Assembly (NCBI GenBank): GCA_031472005.1
Contig: PZJY01000001.1
Location: 4,154,001 to 4,218,000 of the forward strand
DNA: 64,000 nucleotides
Source: Tetracladium setigerum
Lineage: Eukaryota > Ascomycota > Leotiomycetes > Helotiales
Direction of reading: 5' to 3'
Below, piece after piece: positions 9,948 to 23,246 of this stretch (position 1 is the stretch's first letter; every line of letters begins with the position of its first letter). The notes beneath the pieces were generated by a model, which ran no database searches, had not been told where the DNA came from, and saw only the letters and a list, made by a program, of their open reading frames with translations. The position numbers were made by a program, and so were the translations under genes.

Positions 9948-12454
9948 CGTGTTGGTGGTAGTGGTGGGTTTCCCACCAATTGCTGATGTGTAACTGTTGC
10001 TTTGAATACTATGCGAGTATAGCTGATGAGAGATAGCGAAGCAGAAACAAGGTGCTTTGTAAATTTGGAGAGCAAGGTATATGAAACGAATTCACAGAAT
10101 TCAAGAATACCTTGTGCAAGAAAAGGAATACTAGAGAATGCAATAGGCAGCAAAAGGAAGAAAGAGAAATGAAATTTCACGCGGAGGACGAGTATACAGA
10201 AAGAAAGTATAGAGGAAGCATGCAACAAAGAACACGCAGCCAAATATGGAAACGCAGAAACAAAAAGAAGTCTCGGCCTAGCAAAAATAGTGCCAGGACC
10301 AGAAATAAACACATCTTCTTTGTCCATTCCACTGCTCTCAAGGCCGCCAAACGAGAGGCCCGCGGCAATTGTCAAATTTGGAAGAACTCTCCGGTACTGT
10401 ATGTCTGCGAATAGCTTTCTTTGGGGGTTGGTCCCCATACAAGCGGCTGCATGACCACTGGGTCTGAAGGAACGAGGGAGAAGTTTTTTCTTCTCCTTCT
10501 GTGGCAGTGCCAATGACCGAGATGACTCTGAGGAATGAGAGGGTGTGAGAGGGAGTTCGAAGCGCTTGATTCTTTGGTGTTTGTCGTTGTTGTCGTCGCT
10601 TGAAGGCTGTTCTGAAACAAGCTGGGTCGGCAAATTAGACGGCTTGATTGGATGGGAGTGCTTGGAGCTGCGATTGACGCGCGATTGGAGAGGAAGGGCA
10701 GTTGGGAGAGAATGAGAATGGTCAGGTGAGAGGGAAAGACGATTCTTGTTCATAGTCATACGTGGTATTGAGGCTGCGAGGGAAGATGTTGAGAAGTGAA
10801 GTTGGTACCTAAGTACACAGTAGCATAACATGACTTCTTCTTCGGAGAGGCGAGGAAGGAGAATTTGGATCACGAGACCTATTTCCCAGAGCAGACCATG
10901 TGCCAAAATCTATCTCTCCCTTCCGCAACACGAGTCCACGACAACCATGAATAATGAAAAAGAAAGAACATCGGAAAGTAACGAAACAACGCAACAATCC
11001 GATCCGGCCTCACGAAAAGCAACATACCTATCGATCGACATACACACACAAACCACACCCGTGACCCCATAACATCTTACGAGTCCCACACGACACATGT
11101 GACACCAAAAACACAACATCGCTCACCGCCCGATTCCGTCGGGCGAAGGAGGTAACTGTACCTGACTCTCCCACCACATCTCAACGTTCCAACGCTCCCA
11201 ACCGAACATCGTACGACGCTCTCGAGTCCCTTCTCCACCACTCGCGAGAACTCTCAGGAACGAAAGCCCAGACCACCACCGCTCAGCACTCACTCACGAA
11301 AATGAAGACTGGAGACACCTTGTCAGATAACACACCATCCACACACGACACCCAAACACCCGTCACTAAGAAAAGAGGTTCTCCCAAAGAAAACCCAAAG
11401 AAATAGAACCGCCGGGCGCGACCGCTGTTCCCGCGATGTACCGATGCGATGTGCAACAAAGCTGTTGGACATGAGTCGATTAATTGCGAGTTTGGTGTTT
11501 GCCGACAGACAGCATGGCAAAGATGGAGAGATGGCGAAAGATGGTGTTGTTTTCGTGTCGGCAGATGGGGGAGTTAGGCTGGTTTGGCGGGCTCTTGGAT
11601 GGTTTGATGCCGCAAAGTTGCGCGCTGTGGTCCACTTTTACATATCGTGATGCTTTAGTAGTTCGCTTGGGTTGCATAATATGAAAAGGTAGGTAGGTAC
11701 CGAGGTAGGTACTGTACTGGAAGCTTGCGTGAAGCTCAGTAGCTTGAAGCTTAGTAGCTGGTGGTATCTGAGCTTTACAGCAGTGGGAGCTGGTTGACTG
11801 CTTTGGTTGGAGTTGGTCCGAATAGAGGAAAGGGTTGATGAGATTTCAAAATAACCGTCAACTACTTTATGACACTTTTTTTTGTCAACATCCATGAGAA
11901 GCAAGTTAATTATTTCATATCGTGTTGCTGTGTCCTTACTTCTTAGAGGAGCATGATTGTAACAATCTTGAATATTCTCACCTCTTTCATTTCCGACATA
12001 AGAATAGGTAGTTTGTCTTCACGTCACATCATCCAAAAGGATCAACTATCATGCATTGACTTTCATATAATCATATTTTTCTTGCTACCTACTTAAATTA
12101 GACTAAGTCCGCCCATCTCATTCCATTCATCCCATTTCCATCCATCATCTCCGTCAAAGGAGTGTCCGATATCTTCCATCCCTCTCCCTTCTTCCTTGTT
12201 CCTTCTACTTCCCACCGTGGTATCCATCCCAAAAGCTCACTATCAAATTAAACACCAAAAAACAAGAACAACGCCCAATAAATGCCGCCAGTGTCGCTGA
12301 ATCAAACAAAAAGAAGCAAGGAGTTCGTCAACCAATCTTGAGAGAGGAGAGAGAGAGAATCGGAAGAAAGAATCAAAAAAAGATGCAAGCGCTATAAACT
12401 ACCTTACTTAGATATGTAAGATACCTTAAGTACCTTCAGTACCCAGGTATCCTC
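9948..12454. other. Intergenic region, leader of the Cys-rich membrane protein gene
   Basis: 2.5 kb with no gene I can name. A 400-codon minus-strand frame (9704-10906) with a true ATG overlaps the start of the Cys-rich gene in another frame; it is discussed as a finding. The rest is Leotiomycete-like spacer with GTAGGTACC motifs around 11690-11715. Confidence 0.45.
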
Positions 12455-14999
12455 TCAGATCATGTTACCATTAACATTAATCTCAAACCCCTCACTCTTC
12501 TGCTTCAATGCCTTAGCAAGCATCAACTCTCTCATCCAATCAATCCTATCATCCCTTGACTTAACCGCAAAATAATGCGTCTTCCCACTCTTTCCCGCAT
12601 CCACCCGCCACCAGGCAACATACTTTCGCGCTTCTTAATCTTCGCACCCTTCTCAAGTGCAGCAGGAATAAGCTGGAAGGCGAAAGCCGTCTCGTCTTTC
12701 TTGGAAGAAGAGGAGCCGGTTCCATCCCATGAGTTCTTGGAGGAGCGCGAGATGGACATTGCCTTGAAGGCGGCGTTGAGCTTGGAGCCAGAGGCGAGCG
12801 AGGAGCAGGCGATGGCGTAGTCGTCTACGTCGATGTACTCGAGGGTTTCGGTGGCCGAGGCATCTTTGTGCATTGCGAGGCGGGTACCTTTGAGGGTGAA
12901 GTGGTGTTCGTGCCACTCATGTCGGAGCATCTTAGTCTTGCGCTTCTTGATGGGACCAGCGTGGGTTACGCCATCGGCGGAGCGGACTGGTGAGGTAGCA
13001 GCAGCAACGGGCTTTGGTGGAGGAGCAAATTGCTGTTGGATTGGCTGTTGCTGCACTTGTTGCACTTGCTGTTGCTGTTGCTGTGGTAGTTGTCCAGATT
13101 GGCGCTGAGGATAGCGGTTGTGCATGGAAGTTTGAGGAGCAGCGATGGAAACCTGGCTGTGGTTTGGGTGGATGTTGCGCTGTGCGGCGACGCTGGCGAG
13201 ATATTCGTCGACTCTTGGCATGGCTGCGAAACTTGGTCGGCGTGCTGAAGAGCGAGATGCAGAGCGTGTGATTGTTGGAGGGCCGCCGGCGCGGTAGTTC
13301 ATGTTTGGTGGGACGGATTGAGAGGCGTCTCTTGATACTGGACCCAAAGGAACAGCAGTCACGGGAACATCCATCTCAGAGAATGGTGTTCCAAAGCGGT
13401 AGATGGAACCTGAAGTTTCGGTTGCATTTCGCAAGTCGGGTGATAGAGCCTCGCCGCGTTCCATTGAGTAGGGCGAGAAGGCATTTGCACTTGCCGCTCG
13501 AGGTGGTGGAACTTGAGTAGGTGGTGGAACTGAAACCACCGCACGAGGAGGAGGGATGGCGAGCTTAGGGAGGCTGCGGAGGTTGCTGTGTGGTGTTGGG
13601 AGGGTTGGGAACATTTCGTATGGAGGAGTGGATGGTTCTTCCGGGGACCAAGACTGCTCAATGTGTTGGAATTGCAGGAACTGCTTGACATTGTCTTGAG
13701 GATCGCGTTGCTGGATATCGCGAAGAGCGCTCTCCTCCAAGGTACGGAATTGAGGAAGCGAGGGTCCCATAACATCGGATGAGGCGACCACAGACGGGAC
13801 AGCATCGGAGACTGGTCGCATCACATCTGCGGCGGCAATGGCACCAGCTGTAAGTGCATTTCCTGGATCACCAGCTACCCAGATGTAGCCTCCGTCAGGA
13901 CTAACCGGGTGGTCGTTGTTGAAATTCGCAATGATGCGTTGCTGCTTGCGCCATTTGCTGCAGTTCTCTCCCTTTGCACACTTGTGTGGTTTGGGCATGA
14001 GCTGCTCAATACCAACGATGGAAACGGACTCTAGCGGGGAGATGATGTCGTTCTTAGGTGCCCGTCTCTTGGAAGCCTTGCGCTGGCGAGGTTCGGCACA
14101 GTCTCGAGACCTGGATTGGCTTCGAGATGGTCTCTGGAACTCGGTGCATGGCGATGCGATTTCCTCGATTGGAGTGATGGGTTTGGGAGTGCTTGGGGCA
14201 CTGTCTCTGAGGACATGGATCTCGTTCCAAAGTCTGGTCCTGGTACCGAAGGAAGGAATGTTGAGTTCCCTCAAATCTTCGAACTTCAACGTCTTGAGAA
14301 TTGCGCCCGAGATATCGTTTTCCTCAAACTTCTCCACGATCGACTCCTCAAATCCGGCATCAAACATCCACATAGCAACCTCCTCTGGCGTCCACGACTC
14401 CACTTGTGCCAAGTCTAAGAACTGCTGTGGTTGATATTGCTGTTGTTGTTGGTATTGAGCTTGGTGGTGAAGGGGATTTGAGGTACTCGAGGCGCATCAT
14501 ATGCAGTCATTTGAAAATCCGCAGGTCGAGGTGTCATCGGGGACATACCCAACACCTCTTCGTCATTCTGTGTTGAGTCCACCGAAGTACGAAAGAGACT
14601 TGGTCCTCTTGGCCCCTCCATTGACTTCTTCCCCATCTGCATCTGATGCAGCTCAAAGTTGAAGCCATGAAACTCCTGCGCATCCACAATCGGCGTCTGA
14701 ATCTCCTCGAACGATGACAAAGTTGTCTCACTTCGTCGTGCCATCTATGTGGATATACATATTAGCAGATGGGATGCGGGGCCATGCCATACTAGACTTA
14801 CAGAGTTGAGACTAAATCTCGGTGATACTGGCGAGTCATCTTCGATCTCACTATCGTCGTCTTCCTCATAGTCGATATCGAAGACGGTAGCTGTGGACAT
14901 TGGTCGTGGCGCCAGCGCCTTCATGTTGAAAAATGAATCTGTAGGTGCTCCCTTCTGGAACATCTCGACCCTTCGGTCAATGGGCGTCATTGCCTCCAT
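12455..14999 (-). CDS. SAM domain plus PH domain protein, two frame breaks
   Basis: Exon 1 (14802-14999) encodes an acidic N-terminus and joins 14744 across a 57-bp phase-0 intron. The SAM domain follows (SWTPEEVAMWMFDAGFEESIVEKF, DISGAILKTL, LNIPSFGTRTRLW), then a long Pro/Ser/Gln-rich linker, then a PH domain (MLRHEWHEHHFTLKGTRLAMHK to RIDWMRELMLAKAL). SAM-PH proteins are adaptors at the membrane or cortex; yeast Boi1/2 combine SH3, SAM and PH. Frame slips: at GGGG 14472-14475 the sequence leaves the PQIP frame and continues LHHQAQYQQQQQ into the SAM domain; near 12609-12612 it leaves MLPG and continues WRVDAGKSGKTHYFAVKS to a stop at 12455-12457. One missing base at each gives 829 residues. 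Without repair the PH domain loses its C-terminal helix, which argues for an assembly error. Confidence 0.85.
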
Positions 15000-17900
15000 T
15001 GTAGGACTGCATCATTGAATTGTATGAGCGTTGTGCCCCTGCGGCGCAGAAGGGTAGGAGAATTAAAGAGACGTACCTTGTTTGTGGGGTATACACTGCT
15101 TGAGCAGTAGGAATATAAAACTCCAGCAGCCCTTTTTGGAGGGGTTCTGTTCTTGTTCTGTTCTGTTTACCGTTGCCGGTGATTGTTGTCTTTTGGTATC
15201 TTTGAAATAGGGTAACGGTGATGATATTGTATGCAAGACTATGAATCTAGGAGATGCAAAGTACAAAAAGGAATCAAAGCAGTAGCAGTAGGGCGCAAGG
15301 AAAAGTCATCAGGGAGCATCAAGAGAGGAGGAGATTAAAAAAAGCCGTTGGAAAACATCGGCGCCTAGGAGAGTATATATCGACTGTGTGTCTGTGGCAG
15401 AGACGACAGCAACGGGCGTTTGTCAGAGCGTCCATCCCCCTCCATCCTCTCTCCCTCTCTCTCTCTCGTTCACCTCCTCCTCCACCCCCGGCCGTGTGTG
15501 AAAGCGAAGGGTGCGGTATAGGACGTACGTGCATATTGTGACCGTGCTGAGTGTCTACAGTATGCATGATGGATATGTGAGGTGTAACTATTCCTGACCT
15601 TCAGGCTGGAATGGCGAAGTTTGGCTGGTCGGTTGCTGGACCCCACGCTGTATTGCAAGAGCAGCCGTCAGCGCAGGGCTTGATGCAGGTAGGGAACCAC
15701 GCCGCCAATGACGAGCCGGCGCAAGTCATGGAGTTGGCATGACCTGTTGCTGATTGGCCTCGACCTGGATCTTTTACGCGCCCGAGGTTGTGAGTGGGAG
15801 GGAGAAGTCTTGACCCTGCTGTTGCACCTCATTCGCTGGACTACGAAAAAGTCTAGAATAACTATGGCGAGAATCACAATGGATTACTGGATATTCCCCT
15901 CAACCATTTCCCCTTGAGGATGGGATGGTATGAAAGGGTCTCGAAGGATGTCCCTTGGGGCCATGGGAAAGACCAATGGAGGGTTGGAGATGCCTTCAGG
16001 AAAGGGAAAATGAAAATCATGAGCTCCATAAATGATTATCGCGACTTGCGGGCCGTACGGTACGGTAAAGGAATCTATCTCTACCTATCGCAACAGCAAA
16101 ACGACTACAACAACAATAAAAGGTTTTGGAGACGAGGGAAAGGGAGGGACGGTGAGGGCCCGTCTCCCGTCGCTTCGCTCTCTTCTCACCACAATAATCA
16201 TCTCATCAAATGAAAAGATCAGCTCATCAAAGTCTAGACGAGTAAAGACTCGCGAGATACTTTCAGGGTTTATTCCGACGTTTTTCAACAATTTTTTCAT
16301 CACCATGAAATTCAATATCACATCTTCAATCACATCCTCAATAATCACATCACATCTTTCGCTCTCTCGGTTAATTGCAATTAATCCGGTCGTTCGCTTA
16401 TCGTCGTCGTCGTCGGCGTGCGCGAGCGGGTCAATAATAAATAATCGATTCAATCTGTACCATGTATACCTTGCTTGACCTATACTACTGTATGCGAAAG
16501 AAATCATGATCTGCAGTAGTGCTTCCGTTTCTTGAGGCACAGAATCATCGCAGTACTTACTATCCGAAGGAGGTGAGATTTTTTGCCTTTCCACTTCTGT
16601 ACATGTAGGATCTTCATCCTTCGTCCATCACTATTGTTCGGATGTATATATTAAACAACGGAACAAATCCTTTGAGAAAAAGCGGGACGCATCGAGTGGA
16701 TTGGATTACTTGCTTCCGAGGATGCTTGTCCTGCTAGTTCCACATTTCTTGCCACTACTTCTTTCGAGGGCTTCGAGGCTTCGATTTTGTTATGCACGAA
16801 GGGCAGCCCCAGAAGGTAGGTCTCAGTACTTCTTGGGGAAATGCTTCGTACCACTACTGTACTGTACTCCGTACTCCGGACACACACATGCCTGTACAAG
16901 ACAAGTCCACGAAAGTGGCTGGAAAAATAAATGCGATGATGAATTATTTTTCGACAGTTCCTTCTTCACCATCGCAAAAGCTGGAAGCACAATAAGCTCG
17001 AACACCACCTATCTCGGGACTGAGATGGTCGATTGGAGTTCACGATTATTGCAAGGATTCAAATCTCCAAGGTGGAGTATCGTCGGATTTACAAAAAGTA
17101 TACTTTAGCGACGATACTGTAGTACGGCCGGGGATATCTCCACTTCTGTCAAGTACCGGTCGGTTGAGCTTCAGTTGATACTTTGCGCGATCGCATGATT
17201 AGAATTTTGGTGGCTTGTTTTTCGGTTCGGCTTCGGAAGGTAGGAGATCTTTACGGATAAGAAACAGGGAAAGTATGTATGTACAGTACGATGTACCAAT
17301 ACAATACAATACATCCTTCTGTCAAAGTCAAGCTAATCAATCATTCATTCCTTCCCTTCTAAGTACATTATCACACGCTCCTTTTTCTATCAAAAAAGAA
17401 ATGAAAAAAATTCAAATGAAATCGTGTGATCTGCTTTACTACCAATTGTTTACCACCGTTCGGATTCCATCTGGTCACGTTGCCGAGGTCTGGAGAGGGA
17501 GAGTTGAGCTGAATACCTACCTACCTTAGGTACCTAATGATGTAAGAGTGAGGCCTTTTGCTGTAAGGAAGAGGAACCTATCAATAGTAGTGGGAAAAGC
17601 AAGATTGGAAGCAATGGACATACTGTAATATTAATAATTGTCGCATGACTTCTTCGTGATGCCAGTAGTCGTAGGACTCGACCTACCTGCTCGCACGCAG
17701 CGCAGCGCTGCGCAGCGGTGAGCCGTCCTTCATGTCACGAGTACAGTAGTACTGGTCCAGTACTCGTCCAGTGCAGTACACATACGTAAGGTACACATAC
17801 GTACACATACATACCTTGGAAGCAAAAGGAAGGATTTTTCGGACTCATCACTATTATTGTTTATTGGCAGGCAGTGTAGGCTGTAGGCACATGGGAGTAG

Positions 17901-20900
17901 GCACATGGGCGACAGACAAACTACTCCTCTCACCCAACAAAGTCCAGGTCACGAGCATATCGTACTTATTTTCGCAACCATCCTATGGTATCGTCAAGTT
18001 GCATATTTGGCTCGAGACTGGTTCGCGGTTTTAAATTTGTTTTTTTCCCTGCCTTTTGGGGCTTCCCTTTTGGCTTTTTCGCCGTTGAAACCTTACGTAC
18101 CTCCTTGTGCAAAACTCAACTCCGCCTTGTTCTTCTTCCTCTTCTTCTTCGTCCTCCTTGATCAATCCTTCCAATGAAAATATTCAAATCCGCTAGTTAG
18201 TACTGTACCTAGGTATGATTTTACATATCCTTACTGTACATGATGCACAATAGGGGGGCGAATAGTACGCAGTACTACTACCACACCATCCAATAGTCCA
18301 CACCATCCATCTATCCATCCGATCCATCCAAGGCAAAGGCAAAAGGCAAAGGCAAGGTTAATTTATAAGAAAATTCATGTTGAATATTCCAGAGCCAATC
18401 CTCCCTCCAAGACCGAACTCACATGACTGAAATCGCATGCGGTGAAGACACCACTTTCCATTCCTTCTTCTTCTTCTGTGCTGTGCAACGAGGTACCATT
18501 CGTATTCCTTTTTGATGGGATTTTAATTATCCTATTGTATAGATGTATGGATGAATGACTGGTCAGATCTCATGTTTGAAAGGGAAAAAACGAGAGAGCG
18601 TTGAAGAAAATACGGCGTTACAGCAGGGGCGTAAGGAGGGGTTGTGTTGTGGATGTGTGGATGGAGGGGTTCCTTATTGTTCAGTCTAGTCGAGTCAAAC
18701 ATCAAACCCAACACACACACAATTCCCACGATATCGAACAGGTAAGGTAAATTGTGAGAGTGCTACAGGTAAGTGGCTGTTGTGAGCCGAGACATACATA
18801 TTATAGTCACATCACTTCGTGCTATCGTGGATGTGCTGCACATGAGGTCCAGGGTTTTTTTGTGAGCGATTACGACTTGGATGATTGAGATTATTAGGTG
18901 GTCACAGGCCTGGGATTTCTTTTTGGATGCGATCTTTTGGATTTGGATTTTTGACGAGAAGAGGAAGGAGAGGAGGAGGAGGGTGGTCGGTTTAATTGGT
19001 AGGTAAACATAAGATGAGAAGATCATTGTTGAGGAGCTGAATAATTTGAGATGAGGGTGTGCGAGTGAACACTTTTTTCCCGGGCTTTCTTGTTATGAAA
19101 AGGATAATAGCAATCATGGCTTTCTGGTGCTTGTGATTGTGATCGTGGGAGATTATTGATTTCTCCCCCGCAAACCGTCATGAATAATTTTTTTTTCTTT
19201 TCTTACGCAACGAACCGTCTGAATTAACTTTTTTTAAGCATCCCAAGCTAAATAAAAAGGTTTCTCGAAGTAGCGTGTCTGTTCTGTCGTGTCTGAGTTT
19301 GATGTGTCTGACTCTCATGTGAACGTGCTACCCCACAAAGCAAATCCCAAAGAACAGGAGAGACACAAACCCAGAGAAATGGGAGAGACATGAATTAATC
19401 AAGACATTGATCGATCAACAATAATCTGAATCATAAATCCATCCATCAATCAATCCTACATACAGTACATATGCACTAACTCCAGGGTTTTGAACTTTAG
19501 TTTCCATCACGACAAATAGACGATAGCAACGTCAACAAACACCACCACAAACCCGAACACCGAAGGAGCCGAGAAAGAAAAGAAAAAGGAATTTCAGAAA
19601 ACGGTCAATTTCTCTCAGAAGAGCAACATTTCGATTTTCAGATCGTTTGGGCCACAATTAATTGTCCTAGCGCCATATTTTCTATGCTAGAGCCGTTTTT
19701 TATTTTGTTTTTCAGCCTCCCGCTTTTGTTTCCCCCTAGCAACCGACCCTGGTCCATCGTCCGTTCCGTCCAGTCTTTCTTGCATCGCATGATCTTCATC
19801 AACAGCCGTGAATGATCACGGCGAGGGAGGCGGGTTCGTTGATTTCGCTTTCGCTTACTTCCCTTCCTTCCCGAGCCGAAAAATGTGAACAACAAGGGGC
19901 GGGCGGGCATTTCCTTGCCAAATCTGCCAATGTTTTTGATTCTTTTTCTACAATGTTTGGTGCTTGTGACCAATGATAAATTTTCTCTAATTCGTCGCAG
20001 ATCATGAATGATCATGAATTGCGAATGAGCGAACGAGCGAACGAGACATGCATGGACATCGCAAGCGAGATGTGAAGTGGTCTTGGGGAGGCTGGGCTGG
20101 TCTTGAGGTGAGAGGGAGGCGATGGAGGATCAAGGGTTTATTTCCCCAGTCCCGTCTTATCTGATTACTGATTCGATGCGGATCGGATCGGATGACATTT
20201 CCATTATCATTTGTGCTGTCGCAATTTCAACAATGTCCGAGGACGAGTTTCTTGATGGGCGATCGCATGAGAGCATGGTTGAAGAATTGAAATGAGAAAG
20301 ATGATTATGATCATAATAAAGAATGAATTAAGATAGATCTAAGCGGAGACCAAAAAGAAAGTTGGGTCTGTTTGCTGTAATTAATAGAGACTGTGAGTTA
20401 TGATAATGTAGTGGAGGAGTTAGTGACTGTATCTCAGGGACTGTTGATATTTCATTATTCATCTATTTCGTTTTCTCGTGTCGTGGTGCACCAAAACTTG
20501 GGAAGGTGGAGATTTCAATGCTGCACAACACCAAAACAATCATCTCGAATCTTTGTCGTGTACTTCGTACTTCTCTTTTTGTGTTCAGCGCAAGCCACTT
20601 CTTTCCTCCCCGCCGGCTCAATTAATGTGGAGGGTGGAGGGGGAGGAAGTGGTGTGGATGGTGGGGGTTGGGCATCAAGCAAGGAAGAGAAAGATGAGAG
20701 AGAGAGCGAGAGAGAGACAGAGCAAGGAAGCAAGGGAGAAGAATTCATCAAGCATCACGGCCAAGAGAAAAGAAAGGAAGCAAAGCCAAGAGTCAAAGTC
20801 GATTAATTAATGGGAATTAACCCGCAATGTTCCTGCAGTTGGCGTCGGGAAGGGACCAAAATAGAACTGAATCCAGCGGTTAACTGACATTCTTTTCGGC

Positions 20901-23246
20901 CCCAAATTGCCCACCACAGCTAATTATGGAACATTTCCCAACAATTAACTCACATTTTCAATAGCGGTTAAGTGACCGCATCGGGAACAATTAATGTGCT
21001 TTTGAAAAGAGTGGATTACATGCTGCATGTTGGTGGAGTTTGCTGCCGTGCATGACTGACTAGGGACGGGTGATGAGCTTCATCCTGGTCCCGGGCCAGC
21101 TGTTGGCTGCCGTGCAGAGGGAGCTAGGACTAGCGTGCTGCACCTCAATCACAACGACCACCCGTCCAACGAGTGTGAACCACTCAAAGGCACATCACGC
21201 GATGGGGGGAACTTCGCAGCTTCGACACCCTCGATTGTGATTGGGGAGCCATGGGGAATTGACCGCCTTTTGTGAGGGAGAGACAATATGGGAACCTTCT
21301 TGGAATGTACCACTCAGGTGAGAGGTGCGCGGAAATGTACCTCACCGCTGGGGTGAAAGGCATGGAAGAATAGCTTTTTCACGGTAGTCGAGTGCGAGAG
21401 TCGAGTCGAGTCGAGGGCTTCCTTCACCTCTCCTCTTTGGGCCTGGAATGGGCAGTAGCGGAGAGTCGTTTCCGCTGGCAGGAGGGTAGGATTGGAGGAG
21501 AATTCATGTCAACAGTGGGAGGAGAGCACTTGTGGACCCCTGCTTTCGTCGTTATTTTCTTGTTTTTTGGTCCTCCGAGATTGTTAATGAGTCGTGGACG
21601 AACGGTCTGTGTCTGAGATCGAGGACGTTCAGTTACAAGTGGAACTGGATCTCGTCGTATCTCCCTCCTCATGTCCATGTGCACAAAGTACAAGCACCAC
21701 AGCAGGGACAGGCAAGCCATCACATCACCAAAGTTCCCCTCTTCTCATGACGCACGAAAGCGACTTCTGCAGTTAGTGTGCTGATGTCGTGTTCGACGAA
21801 CGGGGACCGTTGCGAGCTGTCGCCTGTGCTGTACGGAGATACATGCAGGCGTGGAGTGGGGCGACTCTTGGCTTGCTGAGTGAGGATGGATGAAATATCG
21901 ATTTTCCAGACGGGTATGCAAGTGCTTCAAGCCTGATTATCCTTGCGGACCAGGGTGGGTGAGCTCTTTCGTCTGTTATCGAGCTGCATGTGCATGGCTG
22001 TCCTGCAGGAGAAGCATGGACCAGTTCCCTTTAGTGGGACATGCCACCCTTGAACCTTGGATATCGACGATGGCCGTGGGCAGCCGACAAAAGTCAATCC
22101 TCGCTGTGGAGTGGTCGAGAGAGAATTTCCATGTTCGTGCTTCTGTCATTCTTCTATTACTATGGGGAGGGGGGGTGAGTCAAACCTTCAAACTTTCTGC
22201 CTTACTCCTTACCATCGACCAGGTCCGGAGCTAAGCGAGCGAACAAAACAATGGGACAACAACAAGAATGGCTCTTCTTTTCCTCTTTCGGATCGCATTC
22301 ATTTCGTTCCACAGCTCACTCTTCTTTCCAAGATCTCACTTTCCACGCTCAGCCGGCCAATGGAAGGTCGTACAACTGGTCGGGGGCGGGGCGGTTCCAA
22401 GGGTTGCATAGAGCGCCTCGCGAAAATAGCAGCTCAACAAGTGTGTTCTGCTCTTCTGACTGGCTCCTCATCCCTCCATCTAGACTCTCCGCAACTGGAT
22501 CTGCACAAACCCCAGTCCTCTCTACTCGAGTACTTGAGTAGAAAATACTAGGAATGTCCCCCCTGTTGTGCCTTTCTATTGGGTGGCTGGCCGAAATGGC
22601 TCAACTCATGCGTCCCGATGTTGCTTTCTTCTGCTCACATTCGCTGGCAACCACCACGCTAGCCCTCGGGGTGGCCCATCCACACATACCACAACGAAGC
22701 ATGCACTTTGTTCTTGCTTTCCATGCCCCCTGTCGCTCTGGAAGAACTCTTTTCTTCCACTAGCCGCACGTGTGCAGATGAGCTGCCATTGCCATAGGCG
22801 GATGCAGCCCATAGTGTATGGTGCCCTCGCGGCCGAAATAGCTTGTGGTGGACTCTTAAAATAGACCGTCAACATCCTGGCCTGAGCTTTGAGATGCATA
22901 TTGCGACCAAGTCGTTTACCTATATGTACACCAACTCAGCATCGTCTTTACATCTCGAACCTCACGAGAGTTGCAAGGCCAGAAGTGTGTATCTCCTCCT
23001 CGTCGCTATTCACCCCACCGTTCTCCTTCCTCTCCCCCTTTCGACCCTTTCGCATTGTTATACCAAGTAGCCGGTCTACTTCGAGCCATTCATTAATATT
23101 AATCACCCATCGCTTCCCCGGTCCCTCGCCAATAATCGAGTCCGCACATCCTGGTCTCTCATCATTGCAATCAACCACCGCCCGGACTTCTCTTGGCTCT
23201 CCCCCCACCCAAATCGCATCGCATCCACATCCACATTCAGGTACAA
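15000..23246. other. 8.2-kb gene-free region upstream of the Pro1-like regulator
   Basis: No frame above 172 codons and none with a recognisable domain, on either strand. It contains palindromes at 17700-17713 and 17748-17764, CATC/GGCAAA simple repeats near 18300-18355, a GAGA block at 20695-20720, and pyrimidine-rich DNA towards 23000-23240. It most likely holds the promoter and long leader of the regulator at 23247, and perhaps unannotated non-coding transcripts. Confidence 0.5.
17700..17764. repeat. Two strong palindromes
   Basis: GCGCAGCGCTGCGC (17700-17713) is a perfect 14-bp palindrome. AGTACTGG-T-CCAGTACT (17748-17764) is a perfect 8-bp inverted repeat with a one-base loop. They lie 35 bp apart in otherwise featureless spacer DNA. 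Confidence 0.8.

Noticed and set aside
16032..16594. Opposed frames of 148 and 169 codons
   Set aside because: Both arise from the same ATCACATC/Ser-rich low-complexity stretch, with no domain and no splice support.
20393..20806. 137-codon frame with GGGGGSG and Glu-rich tail
   Set aside because: The start is not a plausible ATG, and the tail is the GAGA microsatellite read as protein.
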